From Candidatus Pseudobacter hemicellulosilyticus (GTDB taxonomy: Bacteria; Bacteroidota; Bacteroidia; Chitinophagales; Chitinophagaceae), in contig CP119311.1 of the NCBI GenBank assembly GCA_029202545.1, positions 682,001-746,000 on the forward strand: a stretch of DNA of 64,000 bases. Direction: 5' to 3'. The notes below the pieces were generated by a model. The model ran no database searches and was not told where the DNA came from. It saw only the letters and a program-made list of their open reading frames with translations. Shown in pieces: positions 55,604 to 63,629 of this stretch; position 1 is the first letter of the stretch; every line of letters begins with the position of its first letter. Position numbers and translations under genes: made by a program.

Positions 55604-55945
55604 ATGACAAACACCCAAAAGCTCCGCCGGGAGATAGATCAGCAGATCGAGGCGGGTTTCAGCAGAGACCAGATCCGACAGCATTTGCTGGCACGGCAGT
55701 ATGCCGCCGATGAGATTGATAAGGCACTCAAACAGTTACCCTCAGCCGCAGCAGCGGGCCGCCGTTCTTCCAGCACCGGCGTAAGCATTGTTTCAATCCT
55801 GATATCCCTGTATTTTATTATTACCGGCCTGGTGAAAATGAGCAAATATCCTTCGGATTCCCCCCTCTATACCTGGGGCGTGATCCTGCTGCTGGCTGGT
55901 ACGGCCGGGGCCATCTGGAAGATCTCGGAAATGATCCGTAAATAA
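55604..55945 (+). CDS. small membrane protein with two transmembrane helices
   Basis: 113 residues. An N-terminal helical soluble part (LRREIDQQIEAGFSRDQIRQ, about 5-45) resembles short UBA/SHOCT-like helical modules, a Ser/Ala linker follows, and two transmembrane helices occupy about 65-80 and 92-107. The protein is not recognised in any named family. It diverges from glyS, with its promoter in the 84 bases between, and converges on the MazG-like gene. Confidence 0.7.
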   Translation: MTNTQKLRREIDQQIEAGFSRDQIRQHLLARQYAADEIDKALKQLPSAAAAGRRSSSTGVSIVSILISLYFIITGLVKMSKYPSDSPLYTWGVILLLAGTAGAIWKISEMIRK

Positions 55946-55948
55946 TAG

Positions 55949-56281
55949 TTAGCGGAGCTTCTCATTCTGCTGATGACGGTCAGCATCCCGGATATTCTTT
56001 TTTTCGAAGTTCTTCTGCAGGGCCGATGTAAGGTCCACCCCGGTCTGGTTGGCCAGGCAGATCAATACCCACAGCACATCCGCCATTTCATCGGCCAGGT
56101 CCTTGTTCTTGTCCGACTCCTTAAATGACTGATCCCCGAATTTCCTGGCCATGATCCTGGCCAGTTCTCCCACTTCTTCCGTCAGGATGGCCATATTGGT
56201 CAGCTCACTGAAATAACGTACGCCCACAGTCCGGATCCACTGATCCACCTGCGCCTGCGCCTGTTGTAATGTAATGTCCAT
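55949..56281 (-). CDS. MazG-like nucleotide pyrophosphohydrolase
   Basis: 110 residues, a single all-helical MazG-type domain with the metal-binding pattern EEVGELARI followed by DLADEMADVLWVLI, i.e. E-E-x-x-E ... E-x-x-D. Such enzymes hydrolyse non-canonical or damaged NTPs to NMP and pyrophosphate. It is 22 bases downstream of dtd on the same strand, so both are probably co-transcribed as house-cleaning enzymes. Confidence 0.93.
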   Translation of the reverse strand: MDITLQQAQAQVDQWIRTVGVRYFSELTNMAILTEEVGELARIMARKFGDQSFKESDKNKDLADEMADVLWVLICLANQTGVDLTSALQKNFEKKNIRDADRHQQNEKLR

Positions 56282-56303
56282 ATAGGTTGTAATGGTTTGC
56301 GGT

Positions 56304-56756
56304 TTATTCCCGGTGCTTGCTGTCTATCAGGATGGTAACAGGCCCGTCATTCAGCAGGCTCACTTTCATATCAGCCCCAAACTGGCCCGTAGCTACCGGC
56401 TTACCCAGCTCCTGCCCCAGGTACTCAATCATCCGTTCATATAGCGGAACAGCTATTTCCGGTTTGCTGGCCCGGATATAGGAAGGGCGATTGCCCTTTC
56501 TGGTGGAAGCATGCAGGGTGAACTGGCTCACCAGCAGGATATCCCCGCCATCCTCTTTCACAGATACGTTCATCACCCCTTCCGCATCATTGAAGATCCT
56601 CAGCTGCACTATTTTACTGCCCAGCCAGCGGATATCTTCCTCGTTATCTGTATCCTCAATGCCGATCAGTACCAGCAAACCCTTACCAATGGCGGACCGT
56701 ATACTATTATCAATGGCAATACTTGCCTCTGTTACCCGTTGTATAACTGCACGCAT
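56304..56756 (-). CDS. dtd: D-aminoacyl-tRNA deacylase
   Basis: 150 residues from the ATG at 56756, the exact family length. The SQFTL motif (LLVSQFTLHAST) and the Gly-Pro-containing NDGPVTILID motif, which give chiral proofreading, are both intact. It removes D-amino acids wrongly attached to tRNA. It diverges from arfB with only 29 bases between the two start codons and is followed by the MazG-like gene. Confidence 0.96.
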   Translation of the reverse strand: MRAVIQRVTEASIAIDNSIRSAIGKGLLVLIGIEDTDNEEDIRWLGSKIVQLRIFNDAEGVMNVSVKEDGGDILLVSQFTLHASTRKGNRPSYIRASKPEIAVPLYERMIEYLGQELGKPVATGQFGADMKVSLLNDGPVTILIDSKHRE

Positions 56757-56785
56757 AGCGCCGTAATTAATTTTACCTTTAGGGA

Positions 56786-57193
56786 ATGAAGATAGATGTT
56801 TCAAAAGAAATACTATTCAGGACGGCACGTAGCGGCGGCAAAGGCGGTCAGAACGTGAACAAGGTGGAGACGATGGTAGAAGGGTATTTCCATGTTGACA
56901 ACTCTATGATCCTGAGTGCTGAGCAAAAGGATACCATTCAACAGAAACTCTCCGCCAAAATAAATTCGGAAGGCTTTTTGCAGGTTAAGAGCCAGGTACA
57001 CCGCTCACAGCTGGAAAACAAACAGACGGTGATTACCAAGACCAACAACCTGCTGGAACAGGCTTTGAAAAAAGTCAAAAAAAGAATCGCCACAAAACCA
57101 TCCAAAGCCGCCAAAGCCAAAAGGCAGGAAACAAAAAAACGACAGTCCGAACAAAAACAGTCGCGGCAAAAGATCCGTGGTTTTGATCAATAA
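56786..57193 (+). CDS. arfB: ribosome-rescue peptidyl-tRNA hydrolase ArfB (YaeJ family)
   Basis: 135 residues. The GGQ motif (Gly20-Gly21-Gln22 in SGGKGGQNVNKVET) catalyses peptidyl-tRNA hydrolysis, and the Lys/Arg/Gln-rich tail (residues ~95-135) is the segment that enters the empty mRNA channel of stalled ribosomes in ArfB proteins. It frees ribosomes on messages without a stop codon. Its gene starts 29 bases from dtd and ends 19 bases before an MbnP-like gene, so an arfB-mbnP-mbnH transcript is likely. Confidence 0.94.
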   Translation: MKIDVSKEILFRTARSGGKGGQNVNKVETMVEGYFHVDNSMILSAEQKDTIQQKLSAKINSEGFLQVKSQVHRSQLENKQTVITKTNNLLEQALKKVKKRIATKPSKAAKAKRQETKKRQSEQKQSRQKIRGFDQ

Positions 57194-57212
57194 CCTTTAA
57201 AACCCTTTCTGT

Positions 57213-58022
57213 ATGCGCGTTTCACCCGGCCCAACCAGGCGTATCCCGGTTCTGACGGGAGTATTCCTTATCCTGACCGGCACGCTGCTGAGCGCCTGCC
57301 AGCGGGAACTGCATTTTGATCCGGCCGATGCACCCGGCCATAATATCCAGCTCCACTTTAAAGCCGTGGTGCAGGACGATACCGAAGACATGGTCTTTGG
57401 CAGTAGCTATACCAATGCCTTCAATGAGTCCTTCCAGGTGGACCAGTTCAAATTCTACGTACACGCTATCCAGCTCATCAATACCGATTCAGGGAAAGTT
57501 TTCCAGGTGCCCGTTGACCAGTATTACCTGGTCAATTTCCGGGACTCCGCTTCCTGTGTACTGCCCATCACGGTGCCTTCTTATAAATACAACCGCCTCG
57601 CTTTCATGCTGGGCGTGGACAGCGCCCGCAATGTCAGCGGCGCACAGACCGGCGCCCTGGACCCGCTGAACGGTATGTTCTGGACCTGGAACACCGGGTA
57701 TATCATGGCTAAGCTGGAGGGGCAGTCGCCCGTATCCACCGCACCCGGCCATGCATTTGAATACCATATCGGTGGCTTCCGGCAGGCCGACAATGTGGTG
57801 CGGCAGATCACCCTGCTCTTCCCTTACGGCGATGCGGTGGACATGCAGCCCAACGGCCATTCTTCCATCCATATCACTGCCGATGTACTGGCCTGGTTCA
57901 AAAACCCGCATGATATTAAGATCAGCACCAACCCCACCTGCATGACACCCGGTACCCTGGCCATGCAGATTGCCGAGAACTACGCCAAAATGTTCACCGT
58001 AACCAGCATCCACAACGAATAA
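57213..58022 (+). CDS. MbnP-family copper-binding lipoprotein
   Basis: 269 residues with a lipoprotein signal (TLLSAC, Cys29). The MbnP fold is recognised by NIQLHFKAVV, SFQVDQFKFYVHAIQLI, YLVNFRD, RLAFMLGVDSARN, MFWTWNTGYIMAKLEG (Trp157, Trp159) and SIHITADVLAWF. In characterised MbnP a tryptophan is oxidised to kynurenine by its partner MbnH, creating a copper-binding site. The partner gene begins one base after this stop. There is no methanobactin or TonB gene nearby, so this is the wider, non-methanotroph form. Which Trp is modified here is not known. Confidence 0.88.
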   Translation: MRVSPGPTRRIPVLTGVFLILTGTLLSACQRELHFDPADAPGHNIQLHFKAVVQDDTEDMVFGSSYTNAFNESFQVDQFKFYVHAIQLINTDSGKVFQVPVDQYYLVNFRDSASCVLPITVPSYKYNRLAFMLGVDSARNVSGAQTGALDPLNGMFWTWNTGYIMAKLEGQSPVSTAPGHAFEYHIGGFRQADNVVRQITLLFPYGDAVDMQPNGHSSIHITADVLAWFKNPHDIKISTNPTCMTPGTLAMQIAENYAKMFTVTSIHNE

Positions 58023-58023
58023 C

Positions 58024-59067
58024 ATGACCCTCCGCTGGACCATAGGGATCATACTCGTCATTCTGCTGGGCACGGCAGGCATCAACGCCTGTAAAAAAGG
58101 GGATGGCGGCAGCGGCCCCCGCGCATTGTCGTTTACGGTTCCCCCCGGATTCCCCGAACCGCATTATACTTTTGCCACCAACCCGCTTACCCAGGAAGGT
58201 TTTGAGCTGGGCAGGCAATTGTTCTATGACGGCCGCCTCTCCAAAGACGGCAACTTCCCCTGCGCCTCCTGCCACCAGCAGTTTGCCGCCTTTGCCACCT
58301 ATGACCATAACCTGAGCCACGGATTCGATAACCAGTTCACCACCCGCAATGCACCTGGTCTGTTCAACCTGGTATGGCAGCCGGCAACCCATTGGGATGG
58401 CGGTATTGTCAACCTGGAAGTGCAGCCCCTGGCCCCGCTCACCGCCCCCAATGAAATGGCGGAAGAGATCGGTAAAGTGATCAGCAAGCTCAGCGCTGAC
58501 GACAGCTACCGGCAACGGTTCAAAGCCGCCTTCGGTGATGAGACCATCAACAGCCAGCGCATGCTGCTGGCCCTCACCCAGTTTGTGGGCTCATTGGTAT
58601 CCGCCAATAGCAAGTACGATCGGGTAAAACGTGGTGAGACCAGCTTCACCCCTGAAGAAACCATAGGTTATACCCTGTTCCAGTCAAAAAAATGTGTATC
58701 CTGCCATACCGAGCCACTGTTCACCGACAATAGCTACCGCAATACCGGGCTGCCGGTGGATCCCACCATCCGCGACTATGGCCGCATGCGCATCACCAAT
58801 AACCCGGCGGACTCCCTCAAATTCAAAGTGCCCAGCCTACGCAATGTATTCCTCACCTTTCCCTATGGCCATGACGGCCGCTTTCTCTCCACCACCCAGG
58901 TGCTGGACCATTATACCAGCGGCGTTCAGCTGAGCGCCACCGTAGATCCGCTGCTCCGGGACGGCATCCCCCTGAACAATACCGAGAAGTATTATATCCA
59001 GCAGTTCCTGCGCACCCTCACAGATTCCGCTTTCCTCAAAGACCCGCGCTTTGCACAGCCGCAATAA
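58024..59067 (+). CDS. MbnH/MauG-type diheme cytochrome c peroxidase-like lipoprotein
   Basis: 347 residues with a probable lipoprotein signal (GINAC, Cys23). Two c-type heme motifs are present: CASCH (80-84) and CVSCH (224-228). Between them FNLVWQPATHWDGG (Trp118) matches the inter-heme region of MauG/MbnH enzymes; PSLRNV with FPYGHDG (280-285) is the usual distal segment of the second half. The family forms a bis-Fe(IV) state that oxidises a partner protein's tryptophan. The gene starts one base after the MbnP-like stop and should act on it in the periplasm or on the outer surface. Cytochrome c maturation factors must be supplied from elsewhere. Confidence 0.92.
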   Translation: MTLRWTIGIILVILLGTAGINACKKGDGGSGPRALSFTVPPGFPEPHYTFATNPLTQEGFELGRQLFYDGRLSKDGNFPCASCHQQFAAFATYDHNLSHGFDNQFTTRNAPGLFNLVWQPATHWDGGIVNLEVQPLAPLTAPNEMAEEIGKVISKLSADDSYRQRFKAAFGDETINSQRMLLALTQFVGSLVSANSKYDRVKRGETSFTPEETIGYTLFQSKKCVSCHTEPLFTDNSYRNTGLPVDPTIRDYGRMRITNNPADSLKFKVPSLRNVFLTFPYGHDGRFLSTTQVLDHYTSGVQLSATVDPLLRDGIPLNNTEKYYIQQFLRTLTDSAFLKDPRFAQPQ

Positions 59068-59127
59068 TGCACCACGCAAACCTTCTGCTCCGTATTTTTG
59101 TTGTTGCACCAATCATCCGGACAAATC

Positions 59128-59763
59128 ATGAAAATAGGCATCCTCGGTGCCGGCAACGTAGGCAGGGTCCTTGGAAAAGGATTACTGGACGCCGGCCATT
59201 CCGTACTGATCAGCAACCGCGAACCGCAAAGTGAAAGCCTGTTCACCTGGAAAGAGCAGCTGGGCGCAGGATGCCATACCGGCACTTTTGCGGAAGCAGC
59301 CGCTTTCGGTGACGTCATCATCATTGCCATTAACTGGAACGGCGTGCAGGAACTACTGCAGGGACTGGGCGCTGCCGCGCTGAAAGATAAAATTGTGATA
59401 GACCTCTGCAATGCGGTTTCCTTCAGTGAAACACCGCAGCTGGCCCTGAAAGGGATCACGGCCGGGGAGCTGGTGCAGCAATGGCTGCCGGACAGCAAAG
59501 TGGTGAAGACCCTCAATATGGTGGGCGCCTCCCGCATGGTGAATCCCTCCTATGCACAGGGCATCCCTACCATGTTCCTCTGCGGCAATGATGCCGGCGC
59601 CAAACAACAGGTGACCACCCTGCTGGAAGCACTGGGCTGGAAAGACAATATTGACCTGGGGGATATCAGCCGCAGCAACCTCCTGGAATCCCTGATGCTC
59701 ACCTGCCTCATTGCAGAGCTGCAGCTGAAGACCTTCAATGCCGCTTTTTCTTTATTGAGATAA
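59128..59763 (+). CDS. NADPH-dependent F420-reductase-like / NADP oxidoreductase
   Basis: 211 residues from the ATG at 59128 (an upstream TTG extension to 59098 is unlikely). A Rossmann dinucleotide site, KIGILGAGNVGRVLGKGL, opens the protein, followed by SNREPQ, and VVKTLNMVGASRM, the pattern of the short F420-dependent NADP reductase-like family (NAD_binding_10/F420_oxidored). In Bacteroidota lacking F420 such proteins are uncharacterised NAD(P) reductases. It is 60 bases after the MbnH-like gene and could be in the same transcription unit. The substrate is not predictable. Confidence 0.88.
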   Translation: MKIGILGAGNVGRVLGKGLLDAGHSVLISNREPQSESLFTWKEQLGAGCHTGTFAEAAAFGDVIIIAINWNGVQELLQGLGAAALKDKIVIDLCNAVSFSETPQLALKGITAGELVQQWLPDSKVVKTLNMVGASRMVNPSYAQGIPTMFLCGNDAGAKQQVTTLLEALGWKDNIDLGDISRSNLLESLMLTCLIAELQLKTFNAAFSLLR

Positions 59764-60224
59764 GTTTTAGCATACTTGTCACTGTTAGCGATCATTTACT
59801 TTCCAGCACTTGGCCGGCAACGGGCATTCTTGTGTCCGGTGCAGACTTGTACAAATAAATTCATCATTTCCCCTTCAGGTATTGCATTTTCCAGAGCGGG
59901 CGACACCCTGGTTGCCGGCAGGCGCCGGCGTTAGCCTGGTCAGGTCCGGGCATAAAAAGGGCGAAACCTGGAAAAGCTTCGCCGTCAACATTAAGAAACT
60001 GCTACGATTGCTCTTGATTTGCTAAAAAAAAAGTTCTTGAATCCTTTGTGTTATAGCTGCTGCGAATTTCCGTATTCACCCCGAAAAAAACAGCCTGAAA
60101 GGCAAAAGTGACAATTCCTTAATACCGGTCACTTAATATTCCCGTCACAATTACAACACAATTCCTTAACCGCTGATTAAACTGTGGGTAAAACAATGTT
60201 TTGATCTTTGGGAAACCCTATTAA
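59764..60224. other. intergenic region of about 460 bases
   Basis: No recognisable gene. A GGCGAA/TTCGCC hairpin lies near 59962-59985, and AT-rich sequence covers 60170-60215 upstream of the metallophosphoesterase gene, where TTTTGATCTTTGGG offers a weak -7-like TTTG. I assign no firm promoter. Confidence 0.5.
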
Positions 60225-61058
60225 ATGGAAAAAAGATCCGTTGATGTGGTAGTGATCTCAGATGTACACCTCGGCACCTATGGCTGCCGGGCCAAAGAAC
60301 TGACGGCCTATCTGAAAAGCATCTCCCCCAATATCCTCATCCTGAATGGTGATATCATTGATTGCTGGCAATTCTCCAAACGCTACTTCCCCGCAGCGCA
60401 TATGGCCGTGATCAAAGAAGTGCTGAACCTGATGATGAATGGCACCCGCGTTTTCTATATCACCGGCAATCATGATGAGCAGATGCGCCGCTACACGGAT
60501 TTTAACCTCAGTAATTTCACATTAACCGATAAACTTGTCCTGGAGATCGATAACAAGATGACCTGGATCTTCCACGGCGATGTATTTGACAACACTACCA
60601 GGGGTGGCGCCAAATTCATTGCCAAGCTGGGCAGCCATGGGTATGCCGCACTGATCCTCTTCAACCGCCTCATCAACAACTGCCTCAAAGCCTTCGGCCG
60701 GGAAAAGCTTTCCATTTCCAAAAAGGTGATGGCCGAGGTGAATAAGGCCGCCAAGGTCAATAAGTTTGAGAATATTGCCGCCGAACTGGCCATCGAAAAG
60801 AAGTACGACTATGTAATCTGCGGACATATCCACCAGCCACAGAAAAGAATTGTGGCCAATGACAAAGGCCATGTGATCTACCTCAATTCCGGCGACTGGG
60901 TGGAACACCTCACCGCCCTGGAATACCACCACAACGAATGGACCATATTTGAGTATGATGAAACACAGTTCCAGCATGTGCCTGCCGTAGACAAAAAGAT
61001 GCCGCTCAATGTGCTTACCGATGAGATCAGCTTCTATATAAATTCCTTAGCTATTTAA
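60225..61058 (+). CDS. LpxH-like metallophosphoesterase
   Basis: 277 residues of the calcineurin-like metallophosphoesterase fold. The dinuclear site is laid out in order: SDVHLG (Asp, His), GDIIDCW (Asp), TGNHDEQ (Asn, His), HGDVFD, and GHIHQPQKR (two His). The pattern matches UDP-2,3-diacylglucosamine hydrolase-like proteins of Bacteroidota, which act in lipid A or related glycolipid metabolism; the exact substrate is unproven. A glycosyltransferase follows within 30 bases on the same strand, fitting a two-gene envelope operon. Confidence 0.9.
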   Translation: MEKRSVDVVVISDVHLGTYGCRAKELTAYLKSISPNILILNGDIIDCWQFSKRYFPAAHMAVIKEVLNLMMNGTRVFYITGNHDEQMRRYTDFNLSNFTLTDKLVLEIDNKMTWIFHGDVFDNTTRGGAKFIAKLGSHGYAALILFNRLINNCLKAFGREKLSISKKVMAEVNKAAKVNKFENIAAELAIEKKYDYVICGHIHQPQKRIVANDKGHVIYLNSGDWVEHLTALEYHHNEWTIFEYDETQFQHVPAVDKKMPLNVLTDEISFYINSLAI

Positions 61059-61087
61059 TCAATAACAACAGTAAGTAAAACTGCAAC

Positions 61088-62122
61088 ATGAAGATACTCT
61101 ATGCTATCCAGGCCACCGGCAACGGTCATATCAGCAGGGCCATGGAACTATTGCCTTACCTGGAGCGCTATGGTACTGTGGACATCTTTCTCAGTGGCGC
61201 CAACAGCACCCTGACACTGGATGCGCCCATCAAATTCCGCAGCAAGGGGCTCAGCCTCTTTTATACCTGCACCGGCAGCCTGGACTACTGGAAACTTACC
61301 CGCAGCATCTCGCCCTACCGCGTGATCAAAGAAGCCCGAGAGCTGCCTGTTGAACAATACGACCTGGTGCTGAATGATTTTGAATGCATCACTTCCATTG
61401 CCTGCGGTCTGAAGAAAGTACCTTCCGTAAACTTTGGCCACCAGGCCAGTTTCCGCTCCACCAAAACGCCCAGGCCCGAAAAACCCAATAAGATCGGCGA
61501 ATGGGTGCTCAACAACTACGCCCGCGCCTCCCAGTATATAGGACTGCATTTTGAATGTTATGACGATTTCATCTTCTCGCCCGTGATCAAGGAAGATATC
61601 CTGCAGGCCGAACCCGTCAACAACGGATATATCACCGTTTACCTGCCTTCTTACTGCGATTGCCAGCTCAGGACCCTCCTGCAGCCTTTCAGGGACCATC
61701 GCTTTGAAGTGTTCTCCAAAGAAGTGAAAACCATTACCCGGGAAGGAAATATTACCTGGATCCCGGTAGGCAAAACCGCCTTCAACCAAAGCCTGATCGG
61801 CTGCCACGGCATTGTATGCGGAGCCGGTTTTGAGACCCCGGCCGAAGCCCTGCACCTCAAAAAGAAGATGATCGCCATCCCTATCCGTGGACAATATGAG
61901 CAGCTCTGCAATGCAGCAGCATTGAAAAAGATCGGTATCAAAACACTTGATAAGCTGGACGATGATTTTACAGATACCTTCAACAACTGGGTCAATGATC
62001 CGGCAACACCCGGCGTAAAATACCAGTACTCCACCGAGGCCATTATTGAAATGCTGATGTTCCGCTGCACAGACCTTAAATACAAACTGGATATTCCCTA
62101 CCCTGAGCTGATCTTTAACTGA
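61088..62122 (+). CDS. MurG/UGT-like glycosyltransferase (GT-B fold)
   Basis: 344 residues. The N-terminal loop GNGHISRAMELL and the C-terminal nucleotide-sugar segment GAGFETPAEALHLKKKMIAIPIRGQYEQ are the two hallmarks of MurG-like and UDP-glycosyltransferase GT-B enzymes. It transfers a sugar, probably to a lipid or polymer in the cell envelope; donor and acceptor are unknown. It follows the metallophosphoesterase with 29 bases between. Its stop codon is only ten bases from the IS element that now lies between it and its terminator. Confidence 0.88.
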   Translation: MKILYAIQATGNGHISRAMELLPYLERYGTVDIFLSGANSTLTLDAPIKFRSKGLSLFYTCTGSLDYWKLTRSISPYRVIKEARELPVEQYDLVLNDFECITSIACGLKKVPSVNFGHQASFRSTKTPRPEKPNKIGEWVLNNYARASQYIGLHFECYDDFIFSPVIKEDILQAEPVNNGYITVYLPSYCDCQLRTLLQPFRDHRFEVFSKEVKTITREGNITWIPVGKTAFNQSLIGCHGIVCGAGFETPAEALHLKKKMIAIPIRGQYEQLCNAAALKKIGIKTLDKLDDDFTDTFNNWVNDPATPGVKYQYSTEAIIEMLMFRCTDLKYKLDIPYPELIFN

Positions 62123-62124
62123 TC

Positions 62125-62132
62125 CTGTTCAG
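62125..62132. repeat. 8-bp target-site duplication, left copy
   Basis: CTGTTCAG, repeated at 63564-63571. Both copies sit within a flanking 10-base match CCTGTTCAGG, so the exact duplication is ambiguous by one or two bases. Eight bases is the usual duplication length for ISL3-family elements. Confidence 0.75.
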
Positions 62133-62164
62133 GGATCAAGTAAAATTTCTGGGGGCTTCTTTTC

Positions 62165-63154
62165 CTACGCATAGAGTTTAGACAGTCTGAACAAGAAGAA
62201 TTTGATGTCCCTAACCCCTCTGGCTGATGCCCTGAAGGCCTTTATTTTCGCATTAAAGGATTCTGCCGAAGCATTGGTACTTCTGTTATTGAAGAAGTTC
62301 AGTATTGCCAGGTAGTGAGTCTCAATAGATCTTGATACCGTTCTGAACGATTCTATTCCTGCCGTTTCCACTTCATTATGCCAGAGCGCCAGTCTCTTAA
62401 AGGCCTCTTCCTTGCATTTGCATTGACGGAAGATATCAGCCAGCTTTATGGATAGATCATAAGCCTGCTTCACTCGTGGATACAACTCGAACAGCAGTGC
62501 TGCCCTTTGTTTTTGTGAAGGAGTCCACCTGATCTTTTGCTTGAACAGCAGGTAGCGGCTGCGGGCAAGTAATTGTTTGGGGGAATCGCCATTGGATAAT
62601 AACTGTTGCACGTAAGTCTGTTTGGCTTTTCTTGACAGAGCAATCTGCTCATTCTCTTCGTCGATAGCCTGCCAGCGATACTTTATTCGTATCTCTTGCA
62701 CTGCTTCTCCGGCCAGTTGTTGTATGTGGAAGCGATCAATAACACGGTGTGCAAAAGGGAAGCACCGTTTGACGATCAGGTTCATATTAGCGGCCATATC
62801 CAGGGTTACTTCCTGAACCCGCTTCCTGAGCTTCAAACTCAGGCGGGATAAGACTTCTTCCACCCGGTCAGCCAGCGTTCCTCTGACCATTGCTACCAGC
62901 GCGCCCTTGCGGCCTTTAGCTGCTTTGTTGGTGACAATAGTGTATAGTTCGTCATTGGATAGGGCTGTTTCATCGATACTCAGATGAGTACCCATGTTCT
63001 CTTCAAAAAGCATCCACTCTGAAGCATGCTCCTTTTGATCCCAGTCTTTGTAGCCGCTGATGTGATGCTTATACTGCTGCTGCAGAAGTTTACCATTCAT
63101 TTGATACATCCGCCCCAGTTGATGGCAACTGATCGGATGATTATCCAAGTGCAT
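62165..63154 (-). CDS. ISAon1/ISL3-type transposase
   Basis: 329 residues. The DDE catalytic domain is recognisable: the first acidic site in LSIDETALSNDELYTIVTNK, the second in EVTLDMAANM with the following FAHRVIDRFHIQQLA block, and the last in NASAESFNAKIKAFR. The C-terminal part is typical of ISL3-family transposases. The ATG overlaps the end of the N-region gene by 14 bases, and the +1 frame relation points to coupled re-initiation rather than -1 frameshifting. It catalyses cut-and-paste of this element. Confidence 0.92.
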   Translation of the reverse strand: MHLDNHPISCHQLGRMYQMNGKLLQQQYKHHISGYKDWDQKEHASEWMLFEENMGTHLSIDETALSNDELYTIVTNKAAKGRKGALVAMVRGTLADRVEEVLSRLSLKLRKRVQEVTLDMAANMNLIVKRCFPFAHRVIDRFHIQQLAGEAVQEIRIKYRWQAIDEENEQIALSRKAKQTYVQQLLSNGDSPKQLLARSRYLLFKQKIRWTPSQKQRAALLFELYPRVKQAYDLSIKLADIFRQCKCKEEAFKRLALWHNEVETAGIESFRTVSRSIETHYLAILNFFNNRSTNASAESFNAKIKAFRASARGVRDIKFFLFRLSKLYA

Positions 63155-63509
63155 CTTTTAAAAAAAGCCCGAACTCTTTGGTGATTCGTGCGCCCTGCAT
63201 GACCAGGTCCCAGTTGCGGGAGATGATCTCGCCAGTGCCCGGATGTTCCCAGCGGCGGCGCCGGATGCTTAATTGTACTTTCTGATCGCGAATAGGGAAG
63301 TCTTGAACTCGAACTTCGGGTAAAAAGCCTTTGGAATGAAGGGATTGGTCCTGGTATTCGGCGGGGGGAAGGTTCTTCTCTTCTAAAAATAATACCAGAC
63401 CTTCTTTATCTTTTACGATGTGAGTTAATTCAAAATAGTCTAATGTTCCTGCGGGTAATAAATAACCCATTAACTCTTTTACTATATCCTGTCCTTGGCT
63501 TTTATTCAT
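63141..63509 (-). CDS. ISAon1-family transposase N-region protein
   Basis: 122 residues from the ATG at 63509 (an in-frame Met 12 codons earlier is an alternative). It matches the small helper-type N-region protein found immediately before the transposase in Bacteroidota ISAon1-like elements (MGYLLPAGTLDYFELTHI, LSIRRRRWEHPGTGEII). It probably contributes DNA binding to the transposition complex. Its stop codon overlaps the transposase start by 14 bases, after a run of seven T and four A. Confidence 0.85.
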   Translation of the reverse strand: MNKSQGQDIVKELMGYLLPAGTLDYFELTHIVKDKEGLVLFLEEKNLPPAEYQDQSLHSKGFLPEVRVQDFPIRDQKVQLSIRRRRWEHPGTGEIISRNWDLVMQGARITKEFGLFLKDALG

Positions 63510-63563
63510 CTGGCTGCAAAAAAAGCTCTTTATCACTAATCCCACAACTTTTCAACTTGATCC

Positions 63564-63571
63564 CTGTTCAG
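63564..63571. repeat. 8-bp target-site duplication, right copy
   Basis: CTGTTCAG, matching the copy at 62125-62132. Confidence 0.75.
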
Positions 63572-63583
63572 GCCAGCAATACA

Positions 63584-63629
63584 AAAGCCCGCAATGCAGT
63601 ACTGTAGCTGCTTTGCGGGCTTTACTGTT
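63584..63629 (+). terminator. Rho-independent terminator once belonging to the glycosyltransferase operon
   Basis: Stem AAAGCCCGCAA / TTGCGGGCTTT (63584-63594 and 63613-63623) with an inner GCAG/CTGC helix, followed by ACTGTTTTTATC on the plus strand. The IS element separates it from the glycosyltransferase stop codon by about 1.46 kb. Confidence 0.85.

Larger units (their letters stand above)
62133..63563 (-). mobile_element. ISAon1-like insertion sequence (ISL3-type), 1431 bp
   Basis: Bounded by imperfect inverted repeats: left GGATCAAGTAAAATTTC and right (reversed) GGATCAAGTTGAAAAG, both beginning with GG and sharing the first nine bases. It is flanked by an 8-bp direct repeat. It contains a transposase gene and an upstream N-region gene, both on the minus strand. 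The intact reading frames and clean ends indicate a recent insertion. Confidence 0.88.

Noticed and set aside
59935..59949. CCTGGTCAGGTCCGG, resembling the SRP RNA apical loop
   Set aside because: The following AAGGAAGCAGCC part and matching stem are missing.
63141..63160. -1 programmed frameshift in the IS element
   Set aside because: The transposase is in the +1 frame relative to the N-region gene, so a -1 slip would not join them.
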